Notes: generated by a model from the letters alone, not told the origin. A stretch of DNA of 34,023 nucleotides from Burkholderiaceae bacterium (GCA_029883565.1 JAOUJD010000004.1:1-34023); one strand, 5' to 3'. Positions 8,053 to 17,654 are shown, numbered from the stretch's first letter. Translations and numbers: made by a program.

Positions 8053-8799
8053 TCAGCCGGGCGCCTGCGCCGCCAGCAGCCGGGGCAGCACCTCGGCCGC
8101 CCTGCCCCGGACGCAGACCGCCGCCAGCCCGTCGAGCTCGGTCGCTTCCGGGTTCACGGTGATGACCGGCGCTCCGGCCCGGCGGGCACCGACAGGAAGT
8201 CCGGCGGCCGGATAGACCAGGCCGGAGGTCCCGACCACCAGCATCGCATCGCATCGAGCGGCTTGCGCACCGGCGGCCTGCAGCACCTCCGGATCCAGCA
8301 TTTCGCCGAACCAGACGACATCCGGCCGCAGCCAGCCGCCGCACCGGGGGCACGTCGGCGGCTCCCCCGACGGCAGCCGCTCCGGCGCCGCCTCCGCGAA
8401 TCCGCACCGATCGAGGCAGACCGTGCGCATGATGTTGCCGTGCAGTTCGATCAGTTCGGTACTGCCGGCGCGCGCGTGCAGTCCATCGACGTTCTGCGTG
8501 ATCAGCGCGAGGTGTTCGTAGCGGGACTGCGCGGCTGCCAGCGCCCGATGCCCCGCATTCGGCTGCGCGCCAGCCACCAGTCCGCGCCTCCAGGCATACC
8601 AGCGCCACACAAGCGCAGGATCGGCACGGAACCCCTCTTCCGTCGCCAGCTGCATCGGGTCGTACTGCGCCCACAGCCCGGTCTGCGCATCACGGAACGT
8701 GGGGATCCCGCTCTCGGCAGAGATGCCGGCACCGGTCAGCACGGCCAGACGGCGCGCGCTGCCGATCAGCTCCCGCGCCCGCGCGATCGCATTGTCCAT
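8053..8799 (-). CDS. cobB: NAD-dependent protein deacylase (sirtuin, CobB-like)
   Basis: TGAGISAESGIPTFRD, TQNVDGLHARAG, ELHGN, zinc Cys (CLDRC...CPRC), RPDVVWFGEML, VGTSGLVYPAAGLP. Confidence 0.93.
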   Translation of the reverse strand: MDNAIARARELIGSARRLAVLTGAGISAESGIPTFRDAQTGLWAQYDPMQLATEEGFRADPALVWRWYAWRRGLVAGAQPNAGHRALAAAQSRYEHLALITQNVDGLHARAGSTELIELHGNIMRTVCLDRCGFAEAAPERLPSGEPPTCPRCGGWLRPDVVWFGEMLDPEVLQAAGAQAARCDAMLVVGTSGLVYPAAGLPVGARRAGAPVITVNPEATELDGLAAVCVRGRAAEVLPRLLAAQAPG

Positions 8800-8833
8800 G
8801 AGGGTAGAGGACGCTCGATCGACGGAATCCGGC

Positions 8834-9844
8834 CTAGGCCGCGGCGGGAAGGCGACGATCCATCACGGAGAACCACAGCGGCGGCACGAGCGCGAGCAGG
8901 ACCATCGCGGGATAGCCGGCCGGCAGTTGCGGCGCGTCGGGGACCGTGCGCAAGTCCTCGAACGGCCGGTTCATGTGCGCGTGGTGATCCGAGTGCAGTT
9001 GCAGGTTGAACAGCACCCAGTTGCTCACGGCGAAGTCGGCATTCCAGGAGTGTTCTTCGCGCACGGGCTCGTAGCGGCCATCGACCCTCCTGCGCTGCAG
9101 TCCGTAGTGCTCCACGTAATTGATGATTTCCAGCAGCACGAACGCCCAGACCGACTGGATCGCGAACAGCAGCGCGCCATGGGGACCTGCGGCAGCAGCC
9201 GCCGCCACCAGCAGGACGAGCGACAGCACGGACCCCGTCAGCACCCAGTTGGACGGATGCCAGGCGGGACGCTGCAACCGCGCGAGGCGCATCCGCTCCA
9301 GCCGCCATGCGTGAGTGAAGCTGCCGACCACTGAACGCGGGATGAAGCGGTAGACGGTCATTCCGCGCGGCGCCGTCGCCGGATCGTCCGGGGTGGCAAC
9401 GCGCACGTGGTGGCCGCGCACGTGCTCGACGAAGAAGTGCCCGTACATGACGCTGACGAGCAGCGCCTTGGCGACGGCGCGGTCCAGGCGCGACGAACGA
9501 TGACCGAGCTCGTGAGCGATGGTGATGCCCATGCCGCCGGTGACCGTGCCCACTGCGAGGGCGAAGACAAGCAGTTCGCCCAAGGCCAGATCCGGTGCCG
9601 CGCCCACCGCTCCGATCAGCAGGGTCGCCTGCAGCGGCAACTGCAGGCGCGGAATCCACCGCACGAAGGGGATCGGGCGCCGCTCCGCCAGCACCCGCCG
9701 GGGCGCGCCGACCCAGGCATCGACGAGCGGGATCGCGACGAACGCCACCGCGATCGACGCCCAGGGGGCGCCGATCGCAACCCAGTGCAGCGGCAGCAGC
9801 GTGAACGCCGCGAGGAACAGGACTCCCAGGACTGTCGCAAGCAT
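8834..9844 (-). CDS. alkB: AlkB-type membrane non-heme diiron monooxygenase (alkane 1-monooxygenase family)
   Basis: Histidine boxes HELGHR, EHVRGHH, NYVEHYGLQR and LQLHSDHHAHMNRPFEDLR, with multiple hydrophobic segments. Confidence 0.88.
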   Translation of the reverse strand: MLATVLGVLFLAAFTLLPLHWVAIGAPWASIAVAFVAIPLVDAWVGAPRRVLAERRPIPFVRWIPRLQLPLQATLLIGAVGAAPDLALGELLVFALAVGTVTGGMGITIAHELGHRSSRLDRAVAKALLVSVMYGHFFVEHVRGHHVRVATPDDPATAPRGMTVYRFIPRSVVGSFTHAWRLERMRLARLQRPAWHPSNWVLTGSVLSLVLLVAAAAAAGPHGALLFAIQSVWAFVLLEIINYVEHYGLQRRRVDGRYEPVREEHSWNADFAVSNWVLFNLQLHSDHHAHMNRPFEDLRTVPDAPQLPAGYPAMVLLALVPPLWFSVMDRRLPAAA

Positions 9845-9922
9845 GGCTCGATGGTGCGCCCGCCAGTGGATCAGATCAAGGATGCACGGGCACCCGGGGG
9901 GCGCACGCGAACCCGCCGGTGC

Positions 9923-10669
9923 CTAGCCGGCGGACGCCAGGCGCTGGCGCACGGCCTCGTACAGGCAGATTCCCGTCGCCACCGAAACGTTCAGGCTTTC
10001 CACGTGGCCGATGATGGGGATGCGTGCCAGCGCATCGCAACGCTCGCGCGTCAGTCGGCGCAGTCCCGCGCCTTCGGCTCCGAGCACCCATGCCAGCGGG
10101 CCGGTGAGGTCCAGGTCGAACAGGGAATCGTCGGCCTCGCCGGCGGCGCCGATCAGCCGCACGCCGGCATCGCGCAGGTCGTCCATCGCGCGTGCGAGGT
10201 TGGTGACGTCGATCAGGGGCACCGCCTCGGCCGCCCCGGCGGCTGCCTTGAGAGCCGCCGGCGTCAGGCCCGCCGAGCGATCACGCGGCACCACGACGGC
10301 CTGCACGCCGGCCGCATCGGCCACGCGCAGGCAGGCCCCGAGGTTGCGCGGATCGGTGACACCGTCGAGCAGCAGCAGCAGCGTGTCGGCGCGGACGTCG
10401 TTCAGCACGTCCTCGAAGCTCAGCACCTGGTCGAGCTGCTCGGCAACGGCAACCACGCCCTGGTGGGGCGCCTCGCCCGCCATGCCCCGCAGGCGTTCCG
10501 GGTCGGCCGCAATGACCTTGACCTTCAGTTCAGCCGCGCGCTGCTGCAGCTGCGCCATGCGGCCGTCACGCCGGCGGGCATCGACGTAGATCGCCTCGAT
10601 CGATGCCGGCGCATGCCGCAGCCGTGCACCGACGGCGTGAAAGCCCGCGAGGATCCGCTTGCCGGACAT
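9923..10669 (-). CDS. rlmB: 23S rRNA (guanosine-2'-O-)-methyltransferase RlmB (start at ATG 10669 inside the longer track ORF)
   Basis: MSGKRILAGFHAVGARLRH...VVAVAEQLDQ...LLLLDGVTDPRNLGACLRVADAAGVQAVVVPRDRSAGL...WVLGAEGAGLRRLTRERCD (SpoU family). Confidence 0.95.
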   Translation of the reverse strand: MSGKRILAGFHAVGARLRHAPASIEAIYVDARRRDGRMAQLQQRAAELKVKVIAADPERLRGMAGEAPHQGVVAVAEQLDQVLSFEDVLNDVRADTLLLLLDGVTDPRNLGACLRVADAAGVQAVVVPRDRSAGLTPAALKAAAGAAEAVPLIDVTNLARAMDDLRDAGVRLIGAAGEADDSLFDLDLTGPLAWVLGAEGAGLRRLTRERCDALARIPIIGHVESLNVSVATGICLYEAVRQRLASAG

Positions 10670-13089
10670 CAGCGCTCCCGCTTGCGCACCTTGACCTGGC
10701 GCGCCGTCTTTGGGCCCTTCTTCCCGATCTTGTGCAGCTGGCCGCGCCGTCCCTCGCGCCGCTGAGCGATCTTGGCCTGCCGATCCCGCCGCTCCTCGAC
10801 CGTTTCGCCGCGCTTGCGCTCCTTCTCGCGCGGCTCCGGCGTTCCGGCCAGCAGCGCCTTGCGCGTATCGCCCTTGACCATCCTGAATTCGATGCGCCGC
10901 GCTTCCAGGTCGACCCGCGCGACCTGGACCGTGAGGCGGTCGCCGAGCCGGTACCGCAGGCCGGTCCGCTCGCCCCGCAATTCGTGCAGCGCCTCGTTGA
11001 AGAGGAAGTACTCGGAGCCGAGTTCGGAGACGTGCACCAGGCCTTCGACGAAGAGGTCGTCGAGGACGACGAAGATGCCGAACGGCACGACGGCGCTGAC
11101 CGTGCCGCTGAAGGTCTCCCCGACCCGCTCGCGCATGTAGTAGCTCTTCAGCCACGCCTCGACATCGCGCGAGGCGTCGTCGGCGCGGCGCTCGTTTGCC
11201 GAGCACAGCAGCCCGAGCTTCTCCCACACGGCGTTCGCCTCGTTCGGCTCCGCCTGCCTGCGACTCTGCGCCGCGCGCAGCGCGGCTCGCGCGGCCGCCG
11301 GCGCCGCCGCCGTGTCGGGCGTGCCGGTCACGACCGGCACATACGGCTTGCGGTCGAGGATCGCCTTGATCGAGCGGTGCACCAGAAGGTCCGGATAGCG
11401 CCGGATGGGCGAAGTGAAGTGGGTGTAGGCCTTGTAGGCGAGGCCGAAGTGGCCCGAGTTGTGCGGGCTGTAGATCGCCTGCTGCATCGACCGCAGCAGT
11501 ACCGTCTGCAGCAGCTGCGCATCCGGACGCAGCCGTACTTTCTTCAGCAGCTGCGCGTAGTCGGCCGGCTCCGGGTCGTCGCCGCCTTCCAGGTGCAGGC
11601 CCAGCGTCTTGAGCAGCGTGCGCACGTTCGCCAGCCGCTCGGGGGTCGGACCTTCGTGCACGCGGTACACGCTCGGCTGCTTGCCGCGCGCGAGGAAGTC
11701 CGCCGCGCAGACGTTGGCGGCGAGCATGCACTCCTCGATCAGCTTGTGCGCGTCGTTGCGCACGCGCGGGAGGATCTTGTCGATCCGGCCGTTGGGGTCG
11801 CACACGATGTAGGTTTCGGTCGTCTCGAGGTCGATCGCGCCGCGCGCTTCGCGCGCCTGCGCCAGCGTCTCGTACAGCGCATAGAGGTCCTGCAGGTGGG
11901 GCATCAGGTCGCCGATGCGCTGCGCCGCGCGCGACCCGGGAACGGACAGGGCTTCCCACACGTCGGTATAGGTCAACCGCGCGTGCGAGTGCATCACGGC
12001 CGGGTAGAACTGGTAGGCGTCGACGGCGCCCTTGCTGGTCACCACGCAGTCGCACACCATCACCAGGCGGTCGACGTTGGGGTTCAGCGAACACAGCCCG
12101 TTGGACAGCTTCTCCGGCAGCATCGGGATCACGCGCCGCGGAAAGTACACGGAGGTCGAGCGGTTCTGGGCCTCGACGTCGAGCGGGTCGCCCGGCTTCA
12201 CGTAGTGGCTGACGTCGGCGATCGCGACGATCAGGCGCCAGCCCTTGCGCCGCCCCGCGATCGGCTCGCAGTAGACGGCGTCGTCGAAGTCGCGCGCATC
12301 CTCGCCGTCGATCGTCACCAGCGGCACGTCGCGCAGGTCGACGCGACCCCGGAAGTCCTTCGGCAGCACGCCGTCGGGCAGCGCCTCGGCCTGCTCCAGG
12401 GTCTGCGACGGAAACTCGTGCGGCACGGCGAACTTGCGCACCGCGATCTCGATTTCCATGCCGGGGTCATCGATCGCGCCGAGAACCTCCACGACGCGGC
12501 CCACTGGCTGCACGTAGCGCTGCGGCTGCTGCAGGATCTCGACCACCACGACCTGGCCCGCCGCCGCCGTCATGGCGGCGCCGGGCGGAACCAGGATGTC
12601 GTGCTGGATGCGCTGGTCTTCGGGAACGACGATCATCACGCCGCGCTCGTTCAGCAGACGGCCGACGAGCTTGTTGGTGCGGCGCTCGATGACCTCGACG
12701 ATCTCGCCTTCGGGCCGGCCGCGCCGATCGGTGCCGGTGATGCGGGCCAGCACGCGGTCGCCGTGCAGCACCTTGCTCATCTCGTGCTCGGAAAGCACGA
12801 GGTCCTGGCCGCCGTCGTCGCGGATCAGGAAGCCGAAACCGTCGCGGTGCCCCTGCACCTGGCCGGACAGCAGGTTCGCGCGCGCGGCGACCAGCAGCAG
12901 CCCGGCACGGTTGCGGACGATGCGGCCCGCACGCTCGAGTTCCTCGACCTGGGCGTTGAACGCCGTGCGGTCGTCGTCGTCGCGCAGCGCGAGCCTCTCG
13001 GCGAGGTCGACCGGGGTCAGCGGCGCGCGCGCCACCGTCAGGGCCTCGAGGATGGCGTCAGCGCCGATCTTGGTTGATTTGGAAGTCAC
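10669..13089 (-). CDS. rnr: Ribonuclease R
   Basis: 806-aa RNB exonuclease: TIDGEDARDFDDAVYCE, VAIADVSHYVKPG, STSVYFPRRVIPMLPEKLSNGLCSLNP, HFTSPIRRYPDLLVHR, S1-like C-terminus and basic tail. Confidence 0.96.
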   Translation of the reverse strand: MTSKSTKIGADAILEALTVARAPLTPVDLAERLALRDDDDRTAFNAQVEELERAGRIVRNRAGLLLVAARANLLSGQVQGHRDGFGFLIRDDGGQDLVLSEHEMSKVLHGDRVLARITGTDRRGRPEGEIVEVIERRTNKLVGRLLNERGVMIVVPEDQRIQHDILVPPGAAMTAAAGQVVVVEILQQPQRYVQPVGRVVEVLGAIDDPGMEIEIAVRKFAVPHEFPSQTLEQAEALPDGVLPKDFRGRVDLRDVPLVTIDGEDARDFDDAVYCEPIAGRRKGWRLIVAIADVSHYVKPGDPLDVEAQNRSTSVYFPRRVIPMLPEKLSNGLCSLNPNVDRLVMVCDCVVTSKGAVDAYQFYPAVMHSHARLTYTDVWEALSVPGSRAAQRIGDLMPHLQDLYALYETLAQAREARGAIDLETTETYIVCDPNGRIDKILPRVRNDAHKLIEECMLAANVCAADFLARGKQPSVYRVHEGPTPERLANVRTLLKTLGLHLEGGDDPEPADYAQLLKKVRLRPDAQLLQTVLLRSMQQAIYSPHNSGHFGLAYKAYTHFTSPIRRYPDLLVHRSIKAILDRKPYVPVVTGTPDTAAAPAAARAALRAAQSRRQAEPNEANAVWEKLGLLCSANERRADDASRDVEAWLKSYYMRERVGETFSGTVSAVVPFGIFVVLDDLFVEGLVHVSELGSEYFLFNEALHELRGERTGLRYRLGDRLTVQVARVDLEARRIEFRMVKGDTRKALLAGTPEPREKERKRGETVEERRDRQAKIAQRREGRRGQLHKIGKKGPKTARQVKVRKRER

Positions 13090-13134
13090 TTCTTCTTTCT
13101 GCCGCTCCCGATGAGAGCTGGCCGTGGGTTCAAT

Positions 13135-13162
13135 TTGACATCAACTGCGCCGCAGTTAGAAT
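13135..13162 (+). promoter_or_regulatory. sigma70-type promoter of tRNA-Leu
   Basis: Perfect -35 TTGACA (13135-13140), 16-bp spacer, -10 TAGAAT (13157-13162), about 42 bp upstream of the mature tRNA 5' end. Confidence 0.75.
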
Positions 13163-13204
13163 TTGCGGCTTGCCTGAATTTCAGGCACGTAACGAGCGCC
13201 CCCT

Positions 13205-13268
<64 letters not shown>

Positions 13269-13289
<21 letters not shown>

Positions 13290-13327
13290 GCATTGTCTCA
13301 AAGAGCCGGCCTTGGCCGGCTCTTTGC
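13269..13327 (+). repeat. Direct repeat copy 1: 3' part of tRNA-Leu plus terminator
   Basis: 59-bp CGAGTCCTCTCCTGGGCACCAGCATTGTCTCAAAGAGCCGGCCTTGGCCGGCTCTTTGC. Copy 2 at 13422-13480 differs at one base (13312 T vs 13465 G). Confidence 0.95.
13299..13326 (+). terminator. Terminator hairpin of tRNA-Leu (copy 1)
   Basis: CAAAGAGCCGGCC-TT-GGCCGGCTCTTTG, 13-bp perfect inverted repeat 10 nt after the tRNA. Confidence 0.75.
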
Positions 13328-13345
13328 CTTTCCGGTGCGCTGCAA

Positions 13346-13367
13346 GCGACACACCTGCGTGTGTCGC
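13346..13367. repeat. Perfect inverted repeat in the 94-bp insert between the two terminator copies
   Basis: GCGACACAC-CTGC-GTGTGTCGC, 9-bp stem with 4-nt loop. Confidence 0.9.
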
Positions 13368-13381
13368 GCGAGGACGAGAAT

Positions 13382-13403
13382 GGCGCCGCCTGCAGGCGGC
13401 GCC
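13382..13403. repeat. 22-bp perfect palindrome in the 94-bp insert
   Basis: GGCGCCGCCTGCAGGCGGCGCC equals its own reverse complement. Confidence 0.95.
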
Positions 13404-13421
13404 GGGGTCGCGGCACGTGAC

Positions 13422-13480
13422 CGAGTCCTCTCCTGGGCACCAGCATTGTCTCAAAGAGCCGGCCGTGGCCGGCTCTTTGC
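13422..13480 (+). repeat. Direct repeat copy 2: truncated tRNA-Leu 3' end plus terminator
   Basis: 58/59 identity to 13269-13327. No D-arm or anticodon arm precedes it, so it is not a functional tRNA. Confidence 0.95.
13452..13479. terminator. Duplicate terminator hairpin, placed where it could also terminate the convergent phosphoribosyltransferase/purA operon
   Basis: CAAAGAGCCGGCC-GT-GGCCGGCTCTTTG, 32 nt downstream of the minus-strand stop at 13512. Confidence 0.6.
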
Positions 13481-13511
13481 ATTGCGTGGCTGTCCGCCCC
13501 GTGGCCGGCTT

Positions 13512-14033
13512 TCAGTCGCCGCCCTGGCTGCGCAGCCGTGCGGCCAGCTTCTCCGGTCCCATCGCGTCGTAGACCTCGAACGGCTGATGGATCCACGGGT
13601 TGGTCGGCAAGTGCTGCACGAAGAAGTCCGGCCGGAACGTCGAGCAGGCCTTGAACCAGATCACGCCGGTACGGACCTCGGTGATCGCCGGATAGCGCTG
13701 CCGCAGGTGCTCGATCACCCGCGTCAGGGTCACGCCCGAGTCGACCAGGTCATCGATCAGCAGCAGGTTTCCGGTCAGCGAGCCGCCGGTCATCGTGATG
13801 AACTCGCCGATGTCGAGCGAGCCCTGCTCGGTGCCGGCCGCCGCCCGGTAGGAACTGGCCGCAAGGATGGCGAGCGGCCTGTCGTAGATCCGGGAGATGA
13901 CGTCGCCGACCCGCAGGCCCCCGCGCGCCAGGCACAGCAGCGAATCGAAGCGCCAGCCGGACTCGTGCACGGCAAGCGCCAGCCGCTCCACCAGGCGGTG
14001 GTACTCGTCCCAGCTGACGTACAGGTCCTTCAC
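13512..14033 (-). CDS. Phosphoribosyltransferase (hypoxanthine/xanthine PRTase-like; start GTG 14033 proposed)
   Basis: VKDLYVSWDEYHRLVERLA...LLCLARGGLRVGDVISRIYDRPLAIL...LLIDDLVDSGVTL PRPP-binding motif. The track ORF to 15146 runs antiframe through purA. Confidence 0.88.
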   Translation of the reverse strand: MKDLYVSWDEYHRLVERLALAVHESGWRFDSLLCLARGGLRVGDVISRIYDRPLAILAASSYRAAAGTEQGSLDIGEFITMTGGSLTGNLLLIDDLVDSGVTLTRVIEHLRQRYPAITEVRTGVIWFKACSTFRPDFFVQHLPTNPWIHQPFEVYDAMGPEKLAARLRSQGGD

Positions 14034-14050
14034 CGGAACCTTCGCGCGCC

Positions 14051-15352
<1,302 letters not shown>

Positions 15353-16513
15353 CTATTTCGCCAGTGACGCAGGCCGCGCCACCACGCTCCAGTTGCCGTT
15401 GCTCTGCCTGATCTCGCGATCGAACACGAAATCGCCCGTCTGCTCCTGCTCTCCCGGCAGCGACTGCACGACGACTTCGCCGGCCTGACGCAGCTGCCGG
15501 ACGAGTCCGCTCAGCTCCGGATCGTCGCCCGCGGGCGCGAGGATGGCGTGCTGCACGCCGGCCTCGCCGAGGCGGACGAGTTCCCTCAGGTAGACCGAGA
15601 ACCCGACCGCGGGCCGGGCGCGACCGAACGCCTTTCCGATGCCGTCGTACCGGCCGCCACGCAGCACCGCGCTCGGCAGGCCCTCGACGTGGACCGCGAA
15701 AGTCACGCCGTTGTGATACCGGTAGCCGTGCAGGTCCGCCAGGTCGAATGACACGTCGGCCCCGCTGCGCTGCGCGAGCGTCGCGAGCTCGTCGAGCGCG
15801 GCGCCGATTCCAGGGACTCGCGGCAGCCGGCTGCGCGCGCGCTCGATCACCTCCGCGCCGCCATTCAGCCGCACCAGCTCGAGCAACGCGGAGGCGGCCT
15901 CCTGCGGCATTCCAGTCACCAGCTCGCGCAGGGCCGGCTCGTCCTTGGAACTCAGCGCGGCCAGCAGGTCATCCACGCTGCCGGACGCCGGCGGCGCGAG
16001 GTCGAGCAGCGCGCGCACGACGCCCGTGTGGCCGAGATCGAGCCTCACACTGGCCAGTCCCGCCAGCCGCAGCGAAGCGACCGCGAGTTCGATGACTTCC
16101 GCGTCCGCCGCCGGGCCGGCGAGCCCGTACAACTCGGCGCCAACCTGCAACGGTTCGCGCGAAGCCAGCGGATGCAGCGGACGCGCGTGCAGCACGCTGC
16201 CCGCATAGCACAGCCGCGCGACGCCCGTCCGGTTCAGGATGTGCGCATCGATCCGCGCGACCTGCGGCGTGGCATCCGCGCGCAGTCCCAGCATGCGTCC
16301 GCTCGCCTGGTCCGTGAGCTTGAACATGCGCAGGTCCAGATCGCTGCCGGTCCCCGTCAGCAGCGAATCGAGGTACTCGATCAGCGGCGGGATGACGAGT
16401 TCGTAGCCGTAGCTGCGATACAGGTCGAGCAGCGCACGCCGAAGCTCTTCCACCCGCCTTGCCTCGAGGGGCAGGACGTCGGAAATGTTCTCGGGAAGCA
16501 GCCAGCGCGGCAT
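15353..16513 (-). CDS. hisZ: ATP phosphoribosyltransferase regulatory subunit HisZ
   Basis: MPRWLLPENISDVLPLEARRVEELRRALLDLYRSYGYELVIPPLIEYLDSLLTG, a class II HisRS-like fold lacking the synthetase anticodon domain. Confidence 0.93.
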   Translation of the reverse strand: MPRWLLPENISDVLPLEARRVEELRRALLDLYRSYGYELVIPPLIEYLDSLLTGTGSDLDLRMFKLTDQASGRMLGLRADATPQVARIDAHILNRTGVARLCYAGSVLHARPLHPLASREPLQVGAELYGLAGPAADAEVIELAVASLRLAGLASVRLDLGHTGVVRALLDLAPPASGSVDDLLAALSSKDEPALRELVTGMPQEAASALLELVRLNGGAEVIERARSRLPRVPGIGAALDELATLAQRSGADVSFDLADLHGYRYHNGVTFAVHVEGLPSAVLRGGRYDGIGKAFGRARPAVGFSVYLRELVRLGEAGVQHAILAPAGDDPELSGLVRQLRQAGEVVVQSLPGEQEQTGDFVFDREIRQSNGNWSVVARPASLAK

Positions 16514-16522
16514 GACGACATG

Positions 16523-16543
16523 AAAAGGCGCCCTTCAGGCGCC
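16523..16543 (-). terminator. Hairpin with T-tract between DUF2065 and hisZ (terminator or leader hairpin)
   Basis: Minus strand GGCGCC-TGAAG-GGCGCC-TTTT ending 9 nt before the hisZ ATG. Confidence 0.5.
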
Positions 16544-16572
16544 CGGGAACGCGGTTGGTCGGGGTCCGGCTG

Positions 16573-16761
16573 TCAATTCTGCAGCCAGAACAATAGCGCG
16601 CCGCCGGCGACGGCGAGCAGGCCGAAGAAACGGATCTGCCCGTCGTTGAGTTCGGTCACGCGAGCGAACATCCGTCGCCACGAGGCCGGCGCGACCAGCG
16701 GCAGGATTCCCTCCAGGACCAGCATCAGCGCGAACGCCAGACCCAGGGTTGTCCACATCAC
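16573..16761 (-). CDS. DUF2065 family small membrane protein
   Basis: 62-aa ORF with two hydrophobic segments, directly downstream of and overlapping hflC, the usual DUF2065 position. Confidence 0.8.
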   Translation of the reverse strand: MMWTTLGLAFALMLVLEGILPLVAPASWRRMFARVTELNDGQIRFFGLLAVAGGALLFWLQN

Positions 16762-17645
16762 CGCTGCGGCACGGGCTTGCCGCCGCTGGGCCCCTTCATG
16801 TACTTGAAGAAGTCGGACGACTGGTCGATCACCATCACGTCGTTCCGGTTCCTGAAGCTCGCGCGATAGGCGTCAAGGCTGCGGTAGAACTGGGCGAAAT
16901 CGGGGTTCTGACCGAAGGCCTGCGCATACAGCGCCGACGCCTTCGCGTCGCCGTCGCCCTTGATCTTCTGGGCGTCGCGGTAGGCCTCGGCCAGCAGCAC
17001 CTCGCGCTGCCGGTCCGCATCGGCGCGGATCTTCTCGCCCTCGGCGGAGCCGGTGGCCCGCTGCTCGTTGGCGACCCGCTTGCGCTCCGCCTCCATGCGC
17101 CGATACACCGACTCGCTGATCTCGGGGACGAAGTCGATCCGCTTCAGGCGCACGTCGACGATCTCGACGCCGAGGCCCTTGGTGGCCTCCTGCACGGCAA
17201 CGCGGATTTCCTCCATCGCCTTTTCCCGCTGGCGCGACGTGATCTCGTTCACGGTGCGCCGGTTCACCGCGTAGTTCAGCGCGTCGCGCACGAGGGTCGA
17301 GATGCGCTCCTCGGCCGCCCGCTCGCCGACGGGGAAGCTGACGCGGAACGCGCGCGGGTCGTTGATCCGCCAGCGGACGAAGGAGTCGATCAGCAGGTTC
17401 TTCTTTTCCGCCGTCTGCACACGGTCGGCCACCGGAGTGTCGATCGTCAGGATACGGCGGTCCTGGTACTCGACGTTCTGGACCAGCGGCAGCCGGAAAT
17501 ACAGGCCCGGCTCGGTAATCACGCGCGTGATCTGCCCGAGCTGGAACACGATCGCGAATTGGCGCTGGTCGACGACGAACGTGCTGGCGCGGACGATCAC
17601 CGCCGCGATCACGACGCCCACCACGAGAGCAAGTATGCGGTTCAT
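16758..17645 (-). CDS. hflC: Protease modulator HflC
   Basis: SPFH-domain ORF: STFVVDQRQFAIVFQLGQITRVITEPGLYFRLPLVQNVEYQDRRILTID. Confidence 0.95.
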   Translation of the reverse strand: MNRILALVVGVVIAAVIVRASTFVVDQRQFAIVFQLGQITRVITEPGLYFRLPLVQNVEYQDRRILTIDTPVADRVQTAEKKNLLIDSFVRWRINDPRAFRVSFPVGERAAEERISTLVRDALNYAVNRRTVNEITSRQREKAMEEIRVAVQEATKGLGVEIVDVRLKRIDFVPEISESVYRRMEAERKRVANEQRATGSAEGEKIRADADRQREVLLAEAYRDAQKIKGDGDAKASALYAQAFGQNPDFAQFYRSLDAYRASFRNRNDVMVIDQSSDFFKYMKGPSGGKPVPQR

Positions 17646-17654
17646 CGGTTCTCC

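Noticed and set aside
9923-12094. 723-aa minus-strand ORF suggesting an rlmB fusion protein
   Set aside because: Only the part from ATG 10669 is RlmB; the N-terminal extension is an out-of-frame reading of rnr.
10603-13077. 824-aa plus-strand ORF antisense to rnr
   Set aside because: GC-rich antisense open frame with low-complexity Arg/His/Asp-rich translation; the rnr sense strand is unambiguous.
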